NCBI GenBank assembly: GCA_028281265.1
Contig: JANQKE010000076.1
Coordinates: 1-36,205 of the forward strand
Direction of reading: 5' to 3'
Source of the DNA: Alphaproteobacteria bacterium
Lineage (GTDB): Bacteria; Pseudomonadota; Alphaproteobacteria; DSM-16000; Inquilinaceae
Length of the DNA stretch: 36,205 nucleotides
A program made the position numbers and the translations under genes. The notes below the pieces were generated by a model. The model had not been told where the DNA came from and searched no databases. It saw nothing but the letters and a program-made list of their open reading frames with translations. Shown one piece after another: positions 16,489 to 25,053 of this stretch (its first letter is position 1; each line of letters starts with the position of its first letter).

Positions 16489-17763
16489 TCAGTCCGCCGC
16501 CATCGGGATCACCTGGGGCAGCTTGATGTGCCGGCGGTCATGCTCCCGGATGAAGCTCTTTATCTGCGGGGCGATCGACTGGCGCCACCGGCGGCCGTTG
16601 AAGATCCCGTAATGTCCCACCTTGGGGGCGATGTAGTGCTGCCGCATCGACGCCGGCAGGGATCGGCAGAGCCGCTGGGCCGCCGCCGTCTGGCCGAGCC
16701 CGGAGATGTCGTCGTTTTCCCCCTCGACGGTCATCAGGGCGGTGTCGGTGATCGCCTCGGGGCGCACGTCCCGGCCGCGGCTGCGCAGTTCGCCCTTGGG
16801 CAGGGCATGGTCCTGAAACACCGTCTTGATGGTCTGGAGGTAGAACTCCTCGGTCAGGTCCATGACCGCCCGGTACTCCTCGTAGAACTCCTTGCGGCGG
16901 TCGGCACTGTCGCCGTCACCGCGGACCAGGTGCAGGAAGATCTCGCGATGCGCGGACAGGTGCCGGTCGAGGTTCATCTGCATGAACCCGGCGAGCTGCA
17001 GGAAACCGGGATAGACCCGCCGGAACGCACCGCGGTTGGGCGGCGGCACGATGCTGATGACGTTGCGCTTGAACCACTCCAGGCTCTTCTGCTCGGCCAG
17101 CTCGTTGACGACGGTCGGGTTCTCCCTTGTGTCGATCGGGCCCCCCATCAGGGTCATGGAGGCCGGCGCGCAAGGATCCCTGGCCGCCGCCATCAGCGAT
17201 ACGGCCGCCAGCACCGGCACCGACGGCTGGCAGACGGCCAGGACATGGGTGTTCGGTCCCAGCGCGTGCAGCCAGTCGATCAGATAGTCGACATAGTCGT
17301 CGAAGTCGAAGCCGCCCTCGAGCAGGGGCACCGTCCGGGCATCGCGCCAATCGGTGATGTACACCTCGTGGTCCGGCAGCATCGCCTCCACCGTCCCACG
17401 CAGCAGGGTCGCGAAGTGACCGGACATCGGGGCGACGATCAGCGCCCGCGGATCGTCCCGGTCGGCCACCATCGCCGGATCACGCCGGAAGTAGCGCAAT
17501 TGACCGAACGTCTTGCGGTGCATCCTGACCTCGGTCACCGGCACGGTGCGGTGATCGATGGTCGTGGTCGGCAGATCGAACCGGGGTTTTCCGTAGCGCC
17601 GGGTCGTGTGCTCGAACAGATCGAACCCGGCCGCCATCATCCGACCGGGCCAGGTGTAGGCCACGGGATTCAGAGGGCTGCGCAGCCAATGCTGTCCGGT
17701 ATCCGCCAGCAAGCGCGCGGGCGCGACAGCGGCATGCTGCATTTCGTAAAGATGATAAAGCAT
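16489..17763 (-). CDS. phaZ: Intracellular polyhydroxyalkanoate depolymerase
   Basis: Mobilises stored poly-3-hydroxybutyrate granules. The 424-residue alpha/beta-hydrolase begins MLYHLYEMQHAAVAPARLL, the standard start of the cytoplasmic PhaZ family. It carries the nucleophilic cysteine in HVLAVCQPSVPVLA (C178, replacing the usual serine), the acidic residues in VEGENDDISGLGQT, and the catalytic histidine in KVGHYGIFNGRRW (about H384). The ATG at 17763 is preferred over the in-frame ATG 15 codons upstream because family members start at MLY. The gene stands alone; an inverted repeat resembling a PhaR operator lies about 180 bases upstream. Confidence 0.95.
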   Translation of the reverse strand: MLYHLYEMQHAAVAPARLLADTGQHWLRSPLNPVAYTWPGRMMAAGFDLFEHTTRRYGKPRFDLPTTTIDHRTVPVTEVRMHRKTFGQLRYFRRDPAMVADRDDPRALIVAPMSGHFATLLRGTVEAMLPDHEVYITDWRDARTVPLLEGGFDFDDYVDYLIDWLHALGPNTHVLAVCQPSVPVLAAVSLMAAARDPCAPASMTLMGGPIDTRENPTVVNELAEQKSLEWFKRNVISIVPPPNRGAFRRVYPGFLQLAGFMQMNLDRHLSAHREIFLHLVRGDGDSADRRKEFYEEYRAVMDLTEEFYLQTIKTVFQDHALPKGELRSRGRDVRPEAITDTALMTVEGENDDISGLGQTAAAQRLCRSLPASMRQHYIAPKVGHYGIFNGRRWRQSIAPQIKSFIREHDRRHIKLPQVIPMAAD

Positions 17764-17940
17764 ATCCAGTCCCGTGCTCCGGTAGCGATCGGCAGAAACC
17801 GTCCCCATACATCTCGCCGTCGTTCTTAGCCGGCCGCCCTGCCGAGGCGGGGGCGTCCATAGCTGGGCCGCCGCTTCGCCCCCGACAAGGTGACGGGCAC
17901 GGCGACTATTTATCGTTAAGCCAATCGCGTCCAGGCGGAA

Positions 17941-17955
17941 TTTTGCGTTGCAAAA
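17941..17955. promoter_or_regulatory. PhaR-like inverted repeat upstream of phaZ
   Basis: TTTTGC-GTT-GCAAAA is a perfect 6-bp inverted repeat containing TGC-N3-GCA, the core described for PhaR operators in Paracoccus and Rhodobacter. It lies in an AT-rich patch about 180 bases before the phaZ start. PhaR control of a PHA granule gene would make biological sense, but the assignment rests on one match. Confidence 0.4.
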
Positions 17956-18413
17956 ATCACGGTTAATGAAACATTGCTATTCCTATAGAGAGTGCCGGCA
18001 TCCCTGCCCTCCCGGTCGGCAAATCGCTCCACGGCGTCCAGACAACGCCTATGGCTTGGGCATGCCGGCTAAGCAATAGGCATCACCGCGGGGACGGGAA
18101 GCAGCACGGCCGGCGCCGATGCCGCGGGTCCGACCCGACCTCGGGCGCCTGGACTTATCCCCCGCACGCGGTCCCACCGGGCTGCGCCTGCCGACGATCC
18201 GACCGAACCGCGGCAAGCCCGGCGAGTCGCCACGCCGGTCGGCCGGAACCGGTCGCCGTCGGGTCCGCCCCCGCGCCATCGGGCGTCGCCGCGAGATTTC
18301 CCCATGTTTTGAGGGGCTCCCCCCAAAAGCACGGGATGATCGGTTCCAAGACGTCAGAACCCCTCCTCCGCGCCGTTTCCGGCGCCGGTTCCCTAGAAAG
18401 TCGATCACCGTAT

Positions 18414-18443
18414 CTGCGCTCAGACGAGTCCATCTGGACGCAG
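18414..18443 (-). repeat. Hairpin after the chemoreceptor gene, related to the 33779-33804 hairpin
   Basis: Read on the minus strand, starting 7 bases past the chemoreceptor stop, the arms CTGCGTCCAGATG and CGTCTGAGCGCAG enclose the loop GACT. They make a 13-bp stem with one C-A mismatch and two G-T pairs. The stretch 18413-18451 matches 33774-33812 at 30 of 39 positions, and most differences are transitions. No T tract follows. It could be a terminator, a dispersed repeat of REP type or a shared regulatory RNA element. Confidence 0.5.
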
Positions 18444-18449
18444 GATGCC

Positions 18450-21110
18450 CTAGGCTGCCCGTACCTTGTCCAGGAACGAGGCGACCTCGGACTGCAGCGT
18501 CTCGGCCTCCGCGGCCAGCGCGTCGGCGGCCGTCAGCACCTCGCCTGCCGCCTCCCCCGTATCGGCGGCGGCCCGCGTCACTTCGGCGACATTGCTGCTG
18601 ACCACCTGCGTACCCTCGTTGGCCTGTTGGACGTTGCGGGCGATCTCCCGGGTCGCGGTTCCCTGCTCTTCGACGGCCGAGGCGACGGTGGTCGCGATCT
18701 CGTTGATCCGCCCGATGGTCTCGCCGATCCCCCTGATCGCGCCGACGGCCTCGCCGGTGACCGATTGCATGCCCGCGATCTGCTGGGCGATGTCTTCGGT
18801 CGCCTGGGCGGTCTGGTTGGCGAGGTTCTTCACCTCCGCGGCGACCACGGCAAATCCCTTGCCGGCCTCCCCCGCCCGGGCGGCTTCGATCGTCGCATTG
18901 AGCGCCAGCAGATTGGTCTGTCCGGCGATCGAGGAGATCAGGTTGACCACGTCGCCGATCCGGCCGGCCGCCTCGGACAAGGACTGTACCGTCGCGTCGG
19001 TGCGTGCGGCGTCGTCGACCGCCTGCTGGGCGATCGCCGTGGAGGAGGATACCTGGTGCGAGATCTCGTCGATCGACGCCGAAAGCTCTTCGGCGGCGGA
19101 CGCGACCGTCTGCACGGAAGCCGCCGCCTGCTCGGACGCGGCAGCGGCCGATCCCGCCTCGTTGGCCGTCTGCTCGGCCGTAGACCGCATGCCGCCGGCG
19201 GTGCTGCGCATGCCCGACGCGGAATCACCGACCCGGGCGACCACGGCGCCGACGGCCGTCTCGAACTCGTCGGCAAGGGCCAGCCGGGCCGACCGGCGTT
19301 CTTCCGAGGCGCGTCGCTGCTCTTCCAATGTCCGGGCGTTGGCCGCCTCGACCTCTCGGGCATTGTCGCGGAACACCTCCAGGGCCCGCGCCATGTCGGT
19401 GATCTCGTCCCGCCCGCCCGCCGGGATCGGGACGTCGAGGTTGCCGTCCGCGATCGCCCGCATGGTGCCGGCCAGCCGGGTCAACCGGCCGGCCAGATTC
19501 CGGCCGACATAGAGCCAGGCGATCAGACCGGCGATCACCAAGCTGGCCGCGGCCACGATGATGAGGGCCATCCTGGCCTGGTCCAGGATCGTGAATGCGT
19601 TGGCCCGCGCGGCGTCGACGGCCACCTCGGTGCCGAGACCGATCCGCTCGACGGCACCGGCGACACCGGCCGCAGCGGACTCGCTCTGCCGCCGCATCTG
19701 CTCACCTTCGACCCTTCGGGCCAGTTGGTCGGCGCGCAAGGCGAAGATGCTCGCATCGCCGCGCAGCAGGTGGAGCAGTGGCTCGGCGGCCCCGAACAGC
19801 TCTTCCCGCGTGCCGGGATCGGGGATCAGCGCGAGCGTCTGGCGGATTTCCCGATCAAGGCGGCCCGATCGCTCATCGAGCTCCGCCAACCGCTCGGCAT
19901 CGACGGTGTTGAGAGCTTCGCGCATCAGGCCCGCCAGGAGGTTGACCGATGCGTTCAACGTCTGGACCGACCGCAGGGTCATCACCGGCCCCTGGGTCAG
20001 GGCGTTGAGTTGATCGACGGCCGAGCGGCCAAGATTGTCAGCCGTTTCGACCGCGATACGTTCCTGCGCCGCGACGACCGGATCCATCAAGGCGTCGACC
20101 TGCTGTCGCAAGGCAGCCAGTTCCCCGATCATCGCCTCGATGGCATCGTCATGCATCGGCCAGCCGAACGCCAACTCCTCGGCCCGCATGTCGAACAGAC
20201 TGCCTTCCGCCAGTCCGTACCCGCGCAGCATCTCGGTCAGGATGAGGCTCTGGATCTGTTGATCGCCGAGATCGACCGTACCGGCCGTCGCCTCGATCGT
20301 CTGCATCGCCTCCGCGAAGGCGGCCCGGGCCCGTTCCAGCCCTTCGGCCTCCTCCGCCAGCGCTCCTTGGATCAGATAGCCGCCGGCAGCCGTCAAGGCG
20401 TCCCGCAGCGTCGTGATCGCGGTCAAAGACAGCGTGAGATCGGTTACCGTGTCGCCGATGCTGTTCTCGAACTGCCGGCCGATCCGGGCGCTGCTGCGTA
20501 CGAGATCCATCTGTGCTGCCCGGATGATCGGGTTGAACTGCTGACCGATCGTCTCGTGCAGCTCGCCGATCCGGAGTTGGGCGTCGGCGTTCGCCCGATC
20601 TGCGGCGATGCTCTCCAACACCAGTTGCCGTTGCGGGTTGAGCCCACCGATCAGGCCGTAGACGTCCATCTGAATGTTGCTGACGGTCTCCGGCTCGACG
20701 CCCAGGTCCGTCAGCGCCGTCAGGACGGCATCCATCGCCGCCGCACGGCCGTTCTGCACGTCGAGGGCGGCCTCCAACTCGGCTTCGGTGCGGGCGGCGA
20801 AGACCCCCGGCAGCCCGGCTGCGAAGGCCCCCCTCTGGCTGCTCAACTGCTGTGCGAGAACCAGGGCGGGCACGTTCCGATCGGTCACTTCCGCGAAACT
20901 GTCGCCGGTGGCGCGAAAGGACACCCAGGCCACGGCCGTCGCCACCAGCGTCAACATCCCGACCCCGGCGAACGCGAGGAACAGTTTGCCCCGCATCCCC
21001 AGCACCGAGCGCGTCTTCGAGTCCCGGTCGGCCGGCACCCCGCGATGATCCCGGTCGGTCGATCGAGACCGGTGCGTGAGCTTCTTGACTGCGGCGGCGA
21101 TCGTCTTCAT
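18450..21110 (-). CDS. Methyl-accepting chemotaxis protein
   Basis: Chemoreceptor of 886 residues. It has a basic N-terminal segment of about 40 residues, a first membrane helix ([20 protein letters not shown], about 42-61) and a long helical periplasmic domain of about 450 residues resembling the sensor part of TorS-like or four-helix receptors. A second helix (about 513-535), a HAMP domain ([21 protein letters not shown]), and the cytoplasmic signalling domain follow, with the hairpin tip [20 protein letters not shown] near 725-745 that contacts CheA/CheW. No C-terminal CheR-binding pentapeptide is seen; the end is FLDKVRAA. The sensor domain is unusually long. The gene diverges from a class III cyclase gene, sharing a 167-base control region. 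Confidence 0.95.
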   Translation of the reverse strand: MKTIAAAVKKLTHRSRSTDRDHRGVPADRDSKTRSVLGMRGKLFLAFAGVGMLTLVATAVAWVSFRATGDSFAEVTDRNVPALVLAQQLSSQRGAFAAGLPGVFAARTEAELEAALDVQNGRAAAMDAVLTALTDLGVEPETVSNIQMDVYGLIGGLNPQRQLVLESIAADRANADAQLRIGELHETIGQQFNPIIRAAQMDLVRSSARIGRQFENSIGDTVTDLTLSLTAITTLRDALTAAGGYLIQGALAEEAEGLERARAAFAEAMQTIEATAGTVDLGDQQIQSLILTEMLRGYGLAEGSLFDMRAEELAFGWPMHDDAIEAMIGELAALRQQVDALMDPVVAAQERIAVETADNLGRSAVDQLNALTQGPVMTLRSVQTLNASVNLLAGLMREALNTVDAERLAELDERSGRLDREIRQTLALIPDPGTREELFGAAEPLLHLLRGDASIFALRADQLARRVEGEQMRRQSESAAAGVAGAVERIGLGTEVAVDAARANAFTILDQARMALIIVAAASLVIAGLIAWLYVGRNLAGRLTRLAGTMRAIADGNLDVPIPAGGRDEITDMARALEVFRDNAREVEAANARTLEEQRRASEERRSARLALADEFETAVGAVVARVGDSASGMRSTAGGMRSTAEQTANEAGSAAAASEQAAASVQTVASAAEELSASIDEISHQVSSSTAIAQQAVDDAARTDATVQSLSEAAGRIGDVVNLISSIAGQTNLLALNATIEAARAGEAGKGFAVVAAEVKNLANQTAQATEDIAQQIAGMQSVTGEAVGAIRGIGETIGRINEIATTVASAVEEQGTATREIARNVQQANEGTQVVSSNVAEVTRAAADTGEAAGEVLTAADALAAEAETLQSEVASFLDKVRAA

Positions 21111-21277
21111 GGGCCGGACCCTGCCTCATCCCTCGACCGACCCGATGCCGCCCGGATGACGGCGGGACCGATCGGATTATGGTTGTTGACCGGGTCAGTT
21201 TGCTGCGACTGCGTAAACCAATGGTAAATGCACTCAGGTCTCCCGGACACCAAACCGATTAACGGAGCATACCACCG

Positions 21278-22285
21278 ATGAACCCACGGCTTCGAGCAAG
21301 CCTCACATTGGTTGTGATTTCCGCGGTGTGCGGGGGGCTGTTCGGCCTGACCGTCGACAGCCCGGAGACGTTCTGGCTCAACGGGGCAACCGGCGCCGGC
21401 GTCGGCGTGATGGTGTCGAGCCAGTTGATGCTGTTCGAATACTATCTGGAGCCGACCTATCTCGAACGGCCGTTTTCGACCTGGCCGTTCGCGGCCGTGC
21501 TGGGCACGCGCACCGGGTTCTACACGGCGGCATCGCTGCTGGCGCTGTGGTTGATCCCGTCGATCGCGGCGGGGCAGCCGATCCGAATACTCCATGACGA
21601 TCTGTGGCGGCAATTGAGCTTCTCGATCGGTTTCGCGTTTGCCGTCAACCTCGTCATCGAGTTCGCGCGGCTGATCGGTCCGCGCACGCTGCTCAACGTG
21701 ATCACCGGCCGCTACTATCGCCCGCTCACCGAAGAGCGGGCGGTGCTGTTCCTGGACATGGTCGGTTCCACCCGCTTGGCGGAGGCGGTCGGACCCGCCC
21801 GGTTCCACGCGGTCCTGAACGCCGTCTTCGTGCGGCTCGGTGCGGTGATCAGCGCCCATCACGGCGAGATCTACCGCTATGTCGGGGATGAGATCATCGC
21901 CACCTGGCCGGTCCGGGACGCCACGACGGTCGCCCAAGCGCTTTCGGCTGCGACCGGTTGCCTCGCGGCGCTGGAGGCCGAAGGGCCCAGGTTCGAGCGG
22001 GAACACGGTGTCCGGCCACGGGTGCGAGCGGGCTTGCATCTCGGCCCCTTGCTGACCGGCGAGGTCGGCGGGTTCAAAAAGGAGATCGCCTTTCTGGGCG
22101 ATGTCATGAACACCGCGGCCCGCCTTCAGGAAGCCTGCCGGGATCTGGGCAAGGATCTGCTCGTATCGCGAGTTGTGGTGGATCAAGCTCCGGTCCCGCC
22201 CGGATGGCGAATCGAGCTGCTGGGGAAACGCCGGCTGCGCGGACGGGCGGAGCCGGTCGATCTGGCCGCCCTTACCAGGCTCTGA
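21278..22285 (+). CDS. Membrane class III adenylate/guanylate cyclase (first copy)
   Basis: Makes cyclic AMP (or cGMP) from the nucleoside triphosphate. The 335-residue protein has about four N-terminal membrane helices (near 9-25, 38-55, 70-94, 113-134) and a class III catalytic domain (about 150-335). The metal-binding aspartates are in VLFLDMVGST (D160) and RYVGDEIIATW (D204). The substrate-choosing Lys/Asp pair is in GGFKKEIAFLGDVM (K267 or K268, D275), which favours ATP. The transition-state pair is in MNTAARLQ (N278, R282). The ATG at 21278 has GGAG at normal distance. Divergent from the chemoreceptor gene, so second-messenger signalling and chemotaxis may be linked. Confidence 0.92.
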   Translation: MNPRLRASLTLVVISAVCGGLFGLTVDSPETFWLNGATGAGVGVMVSSQLMLFEYYLEPTYLERPFSTWPFAAVLGTRTGFYTAASLLALWLIPSIAAGQPIRILHDDLWRQLSFSIGFAFAVNLVIEFARLIGPRTLLNVITGRYYRPLTEERAVLFLDMVGSTRLAEAVGPARFHAVLNAVFVRLGAVISAHHGEIYRYVGDEIIATWPVRDATTVAQALSAATGCLAALEAEGPRFEREHGVRPRVRAGLHLGPLLTGEVGGFKKEIAFLGDVMNTAARLQEACRDLGKDLLVSRVVVDQAPVPPGWRIELLGKRRLRGRAEPVDLAALTRL

Positions 22286-22628
22286 AGCCGCTCCATATCC
22301 CCGCACGGTTGCTGCTCCACCCCTCACTGATCGAGTTGGCTAGGCTTGGGTTTCGCTCCCGCTCTCTCCAGCCTTGTCTGTTGGCGATGGAGTATGGTGG
22401 TGCGGCTGAGGGGGCCAACGCTTCACCGGGTCGGTGACAGGGTGCCCAGCCTTGATGCCGACATCGCGTGTAGCTTGCTGCCCGCCCCGAGCTTCTGCGA
22501 CTTTGAACGGTTGACCACGGTGCCGGCACTGCCGGCGACCGGGGCGCAACCGGATGGCGGGGGGCTGCCACGGTCTCGCCGCCTTGCCGTCCTTGATATC
22601 GCCATGCCGGGCGCTTAGCTGCGAGCGC
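22286..22628. other. Gene-free stretch before lolA, possible degraded element
   Basis: These 343 bases hold no coding frame with normal features, and codon usage in every frame is poor. Part of it (22364-22402) resembles 25660-25714 in another gap: TCTCCAGCCTT is shared exactly, followed in both by GT, TTGGC and then GTGGTGCGG. The minus strand reads like low-quality coding sequence (frame 22340-22741), which could be a decayed mobile-element fragment, but I cannot identify a family. The lolA promoter must lie in the right-hand part. Confidence 0.35.
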
Positions 22629-23255
22629 ATGATCCAACTTCGCGCCCTCGCCCTGCCCGCCCTCGCCGCCATCTGGTTCACGCTGGCCGGCGCCGCCCCG
22701 TCCGTCGCCCAGCCGCTCAGCGCCGAGCAATGGGCGGCCATCGACCGGGTCGAGGCCTATCTGAGCGACCTGCGGACAGTGCAGGCCCGCTTCGTGCAGT
22801 CCTCCTCGGCCGGCGGGTACGCAGAAGGAACGTTCTATCTCAAGCGGCCCGGCCGGATGCGCATCGAGTACGAGCCGCCGATCCCGTATCTGTACGTCGC
22901 CGACGGTATCTGGCTGACCTTCTGGGACGGTGAACTGGAGCAGCGCTGGGACGCGCCGTTGGGCAGCACGCTGGCGGATTTCGTGGTTCGGGAAGAGGTC
23001 GATTTCGGCGGCGACGTGCTGGTCCGCGACGTCCGGGATACTGATGGCTGGCTGCAGGTGGACATCCGGCAGGCCGACGACCCGCAGGCCGGCCAACTGA
23101 CCCTGATCTTCGCCGACGACGCCCAAGGCCTGGCCTTGACGGCCTGGGAGGTTCTGGACGCCCAAGGCATCCGGACGCGGATCGATCTGATCGATCCCCA
23201 GGTCGGGGTGGAGCTGAGCAACCGGCTGTTCGTGGCCCCCCGGCGGGACCGCTGA
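22629..23255 (+). CDS. lolA: LolA-like outer-membrane lipoprotein carrier protein
   Basis: Periplasmic shuttle that carries lipoproteins from the LolCDE exporter to the outer membrane. The 208-residue product has a signal peptide (LPALAAIWFTLAGAAPSVAQ, cleavage probably before residue 28-29). The LolA fold features follow: IDRVEAYLSDLRTVQARFVQ, the segment GTFYLKRPGRMRIEYEPP typical of the family, and VADGIWLTFWDGELEQ. The distance and order of these blocks fit LolA. The ATG at 22629 is set by the signal peptide; no clear Shine-Dalgarno precedes it. It is followed by a transporter permease gene after about 120 bases, with no sign of functional linkage. Confidence 0.87.
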   Translation: MIQLRALALPALAAIWFTLAGAAPSVAQPLSAEQWAAIDRVEAYLSDLRTVQARFVQSSSAGGYAEGTFYLKRPGRMRIEYEPPIPYLYVADGIWLTFWDGELEQRWDAPLGSTLADFVVREEVDFGGDVLVRDVRDTDGWLQVDIRQADDPQAGQLTLIFADDAQGLALTAWEVLDAQGIRTRIDLIDPQVGVELSNRLFVAPRRDR

Positions 23256-23376
23256 CCCGCGGCGGCGGCCGGCCGTGCGATAGGACTTGCGCGCAACCGA
23301 TCCAACCGATAGGGGCAGGGCCGCGCGGATCGCCCGCATCCGCCGCCCCCGTTCCGGCGATACCGAGCGAGTTTCC

Positions 23377-24213
23377 GTGTTCCTGGCGCGCGCCCGTCAT
23401 CATGTCGGTTTCCTGATCGGCGCGGTCCTGACCGGGCTGATGGGGCTGATGGCCCTGATCAGCCTGGTATGGACACCGCACGACCCGGTCGGTATGGCGG
23501 TCCGCAACCGGTTCGCCTCGCCAAGCTGGGAGCATTGGCTGGGTACCGACCATTTCGGCCGGGACACGCTCAGCCTGCTGATGGTGGGGGCGCAGAACTC
23601 GATCACGGTCGGCCTGGTCGCCGTCGGCATCGGCCTGTTGGTCGGCGTGCCGCTGGGCGTGCTCGCCGCCGCCCGTCGCGGCTGGGTCGACGAAGTGCTC
23701 GGCCGGACGGTGGATCTGACGTTCGCCTTTCCGGCGATCCTGTCAGCCGTGCTGATCACCGCGCTGATGGGCCCGGGCTCGATCAACTCGATCATCGCGA
23801 TCGGGATCTTCAACATCGCGGTCTTTGCGCGCGTCGCCCGCGCCGCCGCCCTCCAGGTCCAGGGGCGGGAATTCGTGCGCGCCGCGCTGGCGCTGGGACG
23901 GTCGCGGCTGGATGTGGCCCTGCGCCACATCCTGCCGAACATGGCCAGTGCGCTGGTCGTGCAGGCGACCATCCAGTTCGCCATCGCGATCCTGGCGGAA
24001 GCGGCGCTGAGCTATCTCGGGCTGGGCACGCAACCGCCGCAGCCAAGCTGGGGCAAGATGCTGTTCGACGCCCAGAACTTCATGTTCCTGGACTGGCGCC
24101 AGGCCGTGGTGCCGGGGGTGACGATCGCGCTGGCGGTGCTCGGCCTGAACCTGCTGGGCGACGGCCTGCGGGATCTGCTCGATCCCCGCCTGCGGATCAT
24201 GCGCGTGGGCTGA
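23377..24213 (+). CDS. DppC-type ABC transporter permease, without partner genes
   Basis: Inner-membrane permease of the dipeptide/oligopeptide/nickel (DppC/OppC) family, about 278 residues with six helices. It has the N-terminal LISLVWTPHDP segment and WLGTDHFGRDTLS, typical of DppC proteins. The EAA loop (REFVRAALALGRSRLD then HILPN) docks the ATPase. SYLGLGTQPPQPSWGKML and GDGLRDLLDPRLR follow near the end. The start is uncertain: GTG at 23377 gives a normal N-terminus, while longer frames exist upstream. The usual partner permease (DppB), binding protein and ATPases are all missing on both sides, so it must assemble with subunits encoded elsewhere or be a stray copy. Confidence 0.88.
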   Translation: MFLARARHHVGFLIGAVLTGLMGLMALISLVWTPHDPVGMAVRNRFASPSWEHWLGTDHFGRDTLSLLMVGAQNSITVGLVAVGIGLLVGVPLGVLAAARRGWVDEVLGRTVDLTFAFPAILSAVLITALMGPGSINSIIAIGIFNIAVFARVARAAALQVQGREFVRAALALGRSRLDVALRHILPNMASALVVQATIQFAIAILAEAALSYLGLGTQPPQPSWGKMLFDAQNFMFLDWRQAVVPGVTIALAVLGLNLLGDGLRDLLDPRLRIMRVG

Positions 24214-24214
24214 T

Positions 24215-24224
24215 TAGTCGACTA
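24215..24224. promoter_or_regulatory. Palindrome upstream of azoR
   Basis: TAGTC-GACTA is a perfect 10-base palindrome, immediately after the permease stop and 115 bases before azoR. A second inverted repeat, ATCCGA and TCGGAT, flanks about 20 bases around 24245-24276. Azoreductase and quinone-reductase genes are often controlled by HxlR-, MarR- or LysR-type regulators; which one would bind here is unknown. Confidence 0.3.
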
Positions 24225-24339
24225 TCGTCAACATTCCGTTATCGATCCGACACATACCGAAACACCGATCGGATGACCAGGTCTTCGGAGTTCCCACCCC
24301 CCGCCGCCTTGGCCGGCGGGCTCACAGGAGACCCGAACG

Positions 24340-25017
24340 ATGAGCCCGATCAACCGTATCGCGGGGTCGTTGACGACCCGAGAGACCGACGCCGATGCCC
24401 CAGCCAGCGTCCCGGCACCCCATATTCTGCGGATCGACGCCAGCATGCGCCATGGCGGCTCCACCAGCCGCCAGCTCGTCGACCGTTTGATCGACCGTCT
24501 GGTCACCCGGTCTCCCGGTGCCGACGTGACGACCCGTGACCTGACGGCAACGGCGTTGCCGCTACTGACCGAACCGATGATCGGCGCCTATTTCACCAAG
24601 CCGGAAGACCGGACGGACGAACACAGGGCGTTGTTGGGCCCGTCCGATGCGCTGGTGGCGGAGTTGAAGGCCGCCGACATCCTGGTGATCGGCACGCCGA
24701 TCTACAATTTCGGCGTTCCGGCCGCATTGAAGGCCTGGATCGACCTCATCACCCGGGCCGGCGAGACGTTCAAGTACACGGAGAACGGGCCGGTCGGCCT
24801 GCTGACGGGCAAGAAGGCCTATGTCGTCATCGCCTCCGGCGGCACCCGTGCGTTCAGTGAGATCGATTTCGCCGGACCCTATCTGCGTCACGTGCTGGCA
24901 TTCGTCGGTGTGACCGAGGTCGAGTTCGTCACCGCCGACGCGCTGATGCAGGATCTCGACGGCAAGCTGGTCGAGGCCAGCGCCCGGATCGCCGAACTGG
25001 TCCCCCAGGCCGCCTGA
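24340..25017 (+). CDS. azoR: FMN-dependent NADH-azoreductase
   Basis: Flavodoxin-fold oxidoreductase that reduces quinones and azo compounds by two-electron transfer. The product is 225 residues. LRIDASMRHGGSTSRQL is the FMN phosphate loop, GTPIYNFGVPAALKAWID the conserved flavin-binding block, GETFKYTENGPVGLLTGKKA the next, and ASGGTRAFSEIDFAGPYLRHVLAFVG the last. Compared with AzoR of E. coli there are about 24 extra N-terminal residues (SPINRIAGSLTTRETDADAP). The true start could be internal, but the ATG at 24340 has a good GGAG (in CAGGAGACC) at normal distance. Convergent with the yjbR-like gene. Confidence 0.93.
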   Translation: MSPINRIAGSLTTRETDADAPASVPAPHILRIDASMRHGGSTSRQLVDRLIDRLVTRSPGADVTTRDLTATALPLLTEPMIGAYFTKPEDRTDEHRALLGPSDALVAELKAADILVIGTPIYNFGVPAALKAWIDLITRAGETFKYTENGPVGLLTGKKAYVVIASGGTRAFSEIDFAGPYLRHVLAFVGVTEVEFVTADALMQDLDGKLVEASARIAELVPQAA

Positions 25018-25028
25018 CGGGTACGACC

Positions 25029-25053
25029 GACGGCGGGCTCACCGCCCGCCGTC
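25029..25053. terminator. Hairpin between azoR and the yjbR-like gene
   Basis: GACGGCGGGC (25029-25038) and GCCCGCCGTC (25044-25053) form a perfect 10-bp stem whose 5-base loop holds the stop codon of the yjbR-like gene. It lies 11 bases past the azoR stop. No T tract is seen on either strand, so it is probably a two-way, possibly Rho-assisted terminator. Confidence 0.5.

Larger units (their letters stand above)
17764..18449. other. Gene-free stretch between phaZ and the chemoreceptor gene
   Basis: No convincing reading frame was found in these 686 bases. The part at 17900-17995 is distinctly AT-richer than its surroundings and probably holds the phaZ promoter. GCCTAT-G-GCTT (18047-18057) pairs with AAGC-A-ATAGGC (18071-18081), a 10-bp stem with one mismatch. 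TTTTG-AGGGG and CCCC-CAAAA arms (18307-18328) form another hairpin, without a T tract. The right end holds the hairpin shared with the second cyclase leader. A small RNA is possible but not shown. Confidence 0.5.

Noticed and set aside
18049..18408. 119-codon minus-strand frame in the gap after the chemoreceptor gene
   Set aside because: Very Arg/Gly/Pro-rich, no ribosome site, no recognisable segment; looks like chance in GC-rich DNA.
18416..18441. Possible hammerhead-type ribozyme (GAGTCC-loop-GGAC resembles stem II)
   Set aside because: The required CUGANGA and GAAA core bases are not present in either this copy or the one at 33779-33804.
18051..21227. 1058-codon open frame opposite the chemoreceptor gene
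   Set aside because: It mirrors the chemoreceptor gene and exists because high G+C removes stop codons; the translation is rich in Arg, Asp, Gly and Gln without domains, while the other strand has a complete receptor.
22340..22741. Minus-strand frame read as a decayed transposase
   Set aside because: No catalytic motif or terminal repeat could be recognised; kept only as a gene-free region with weak similarity to another gap.
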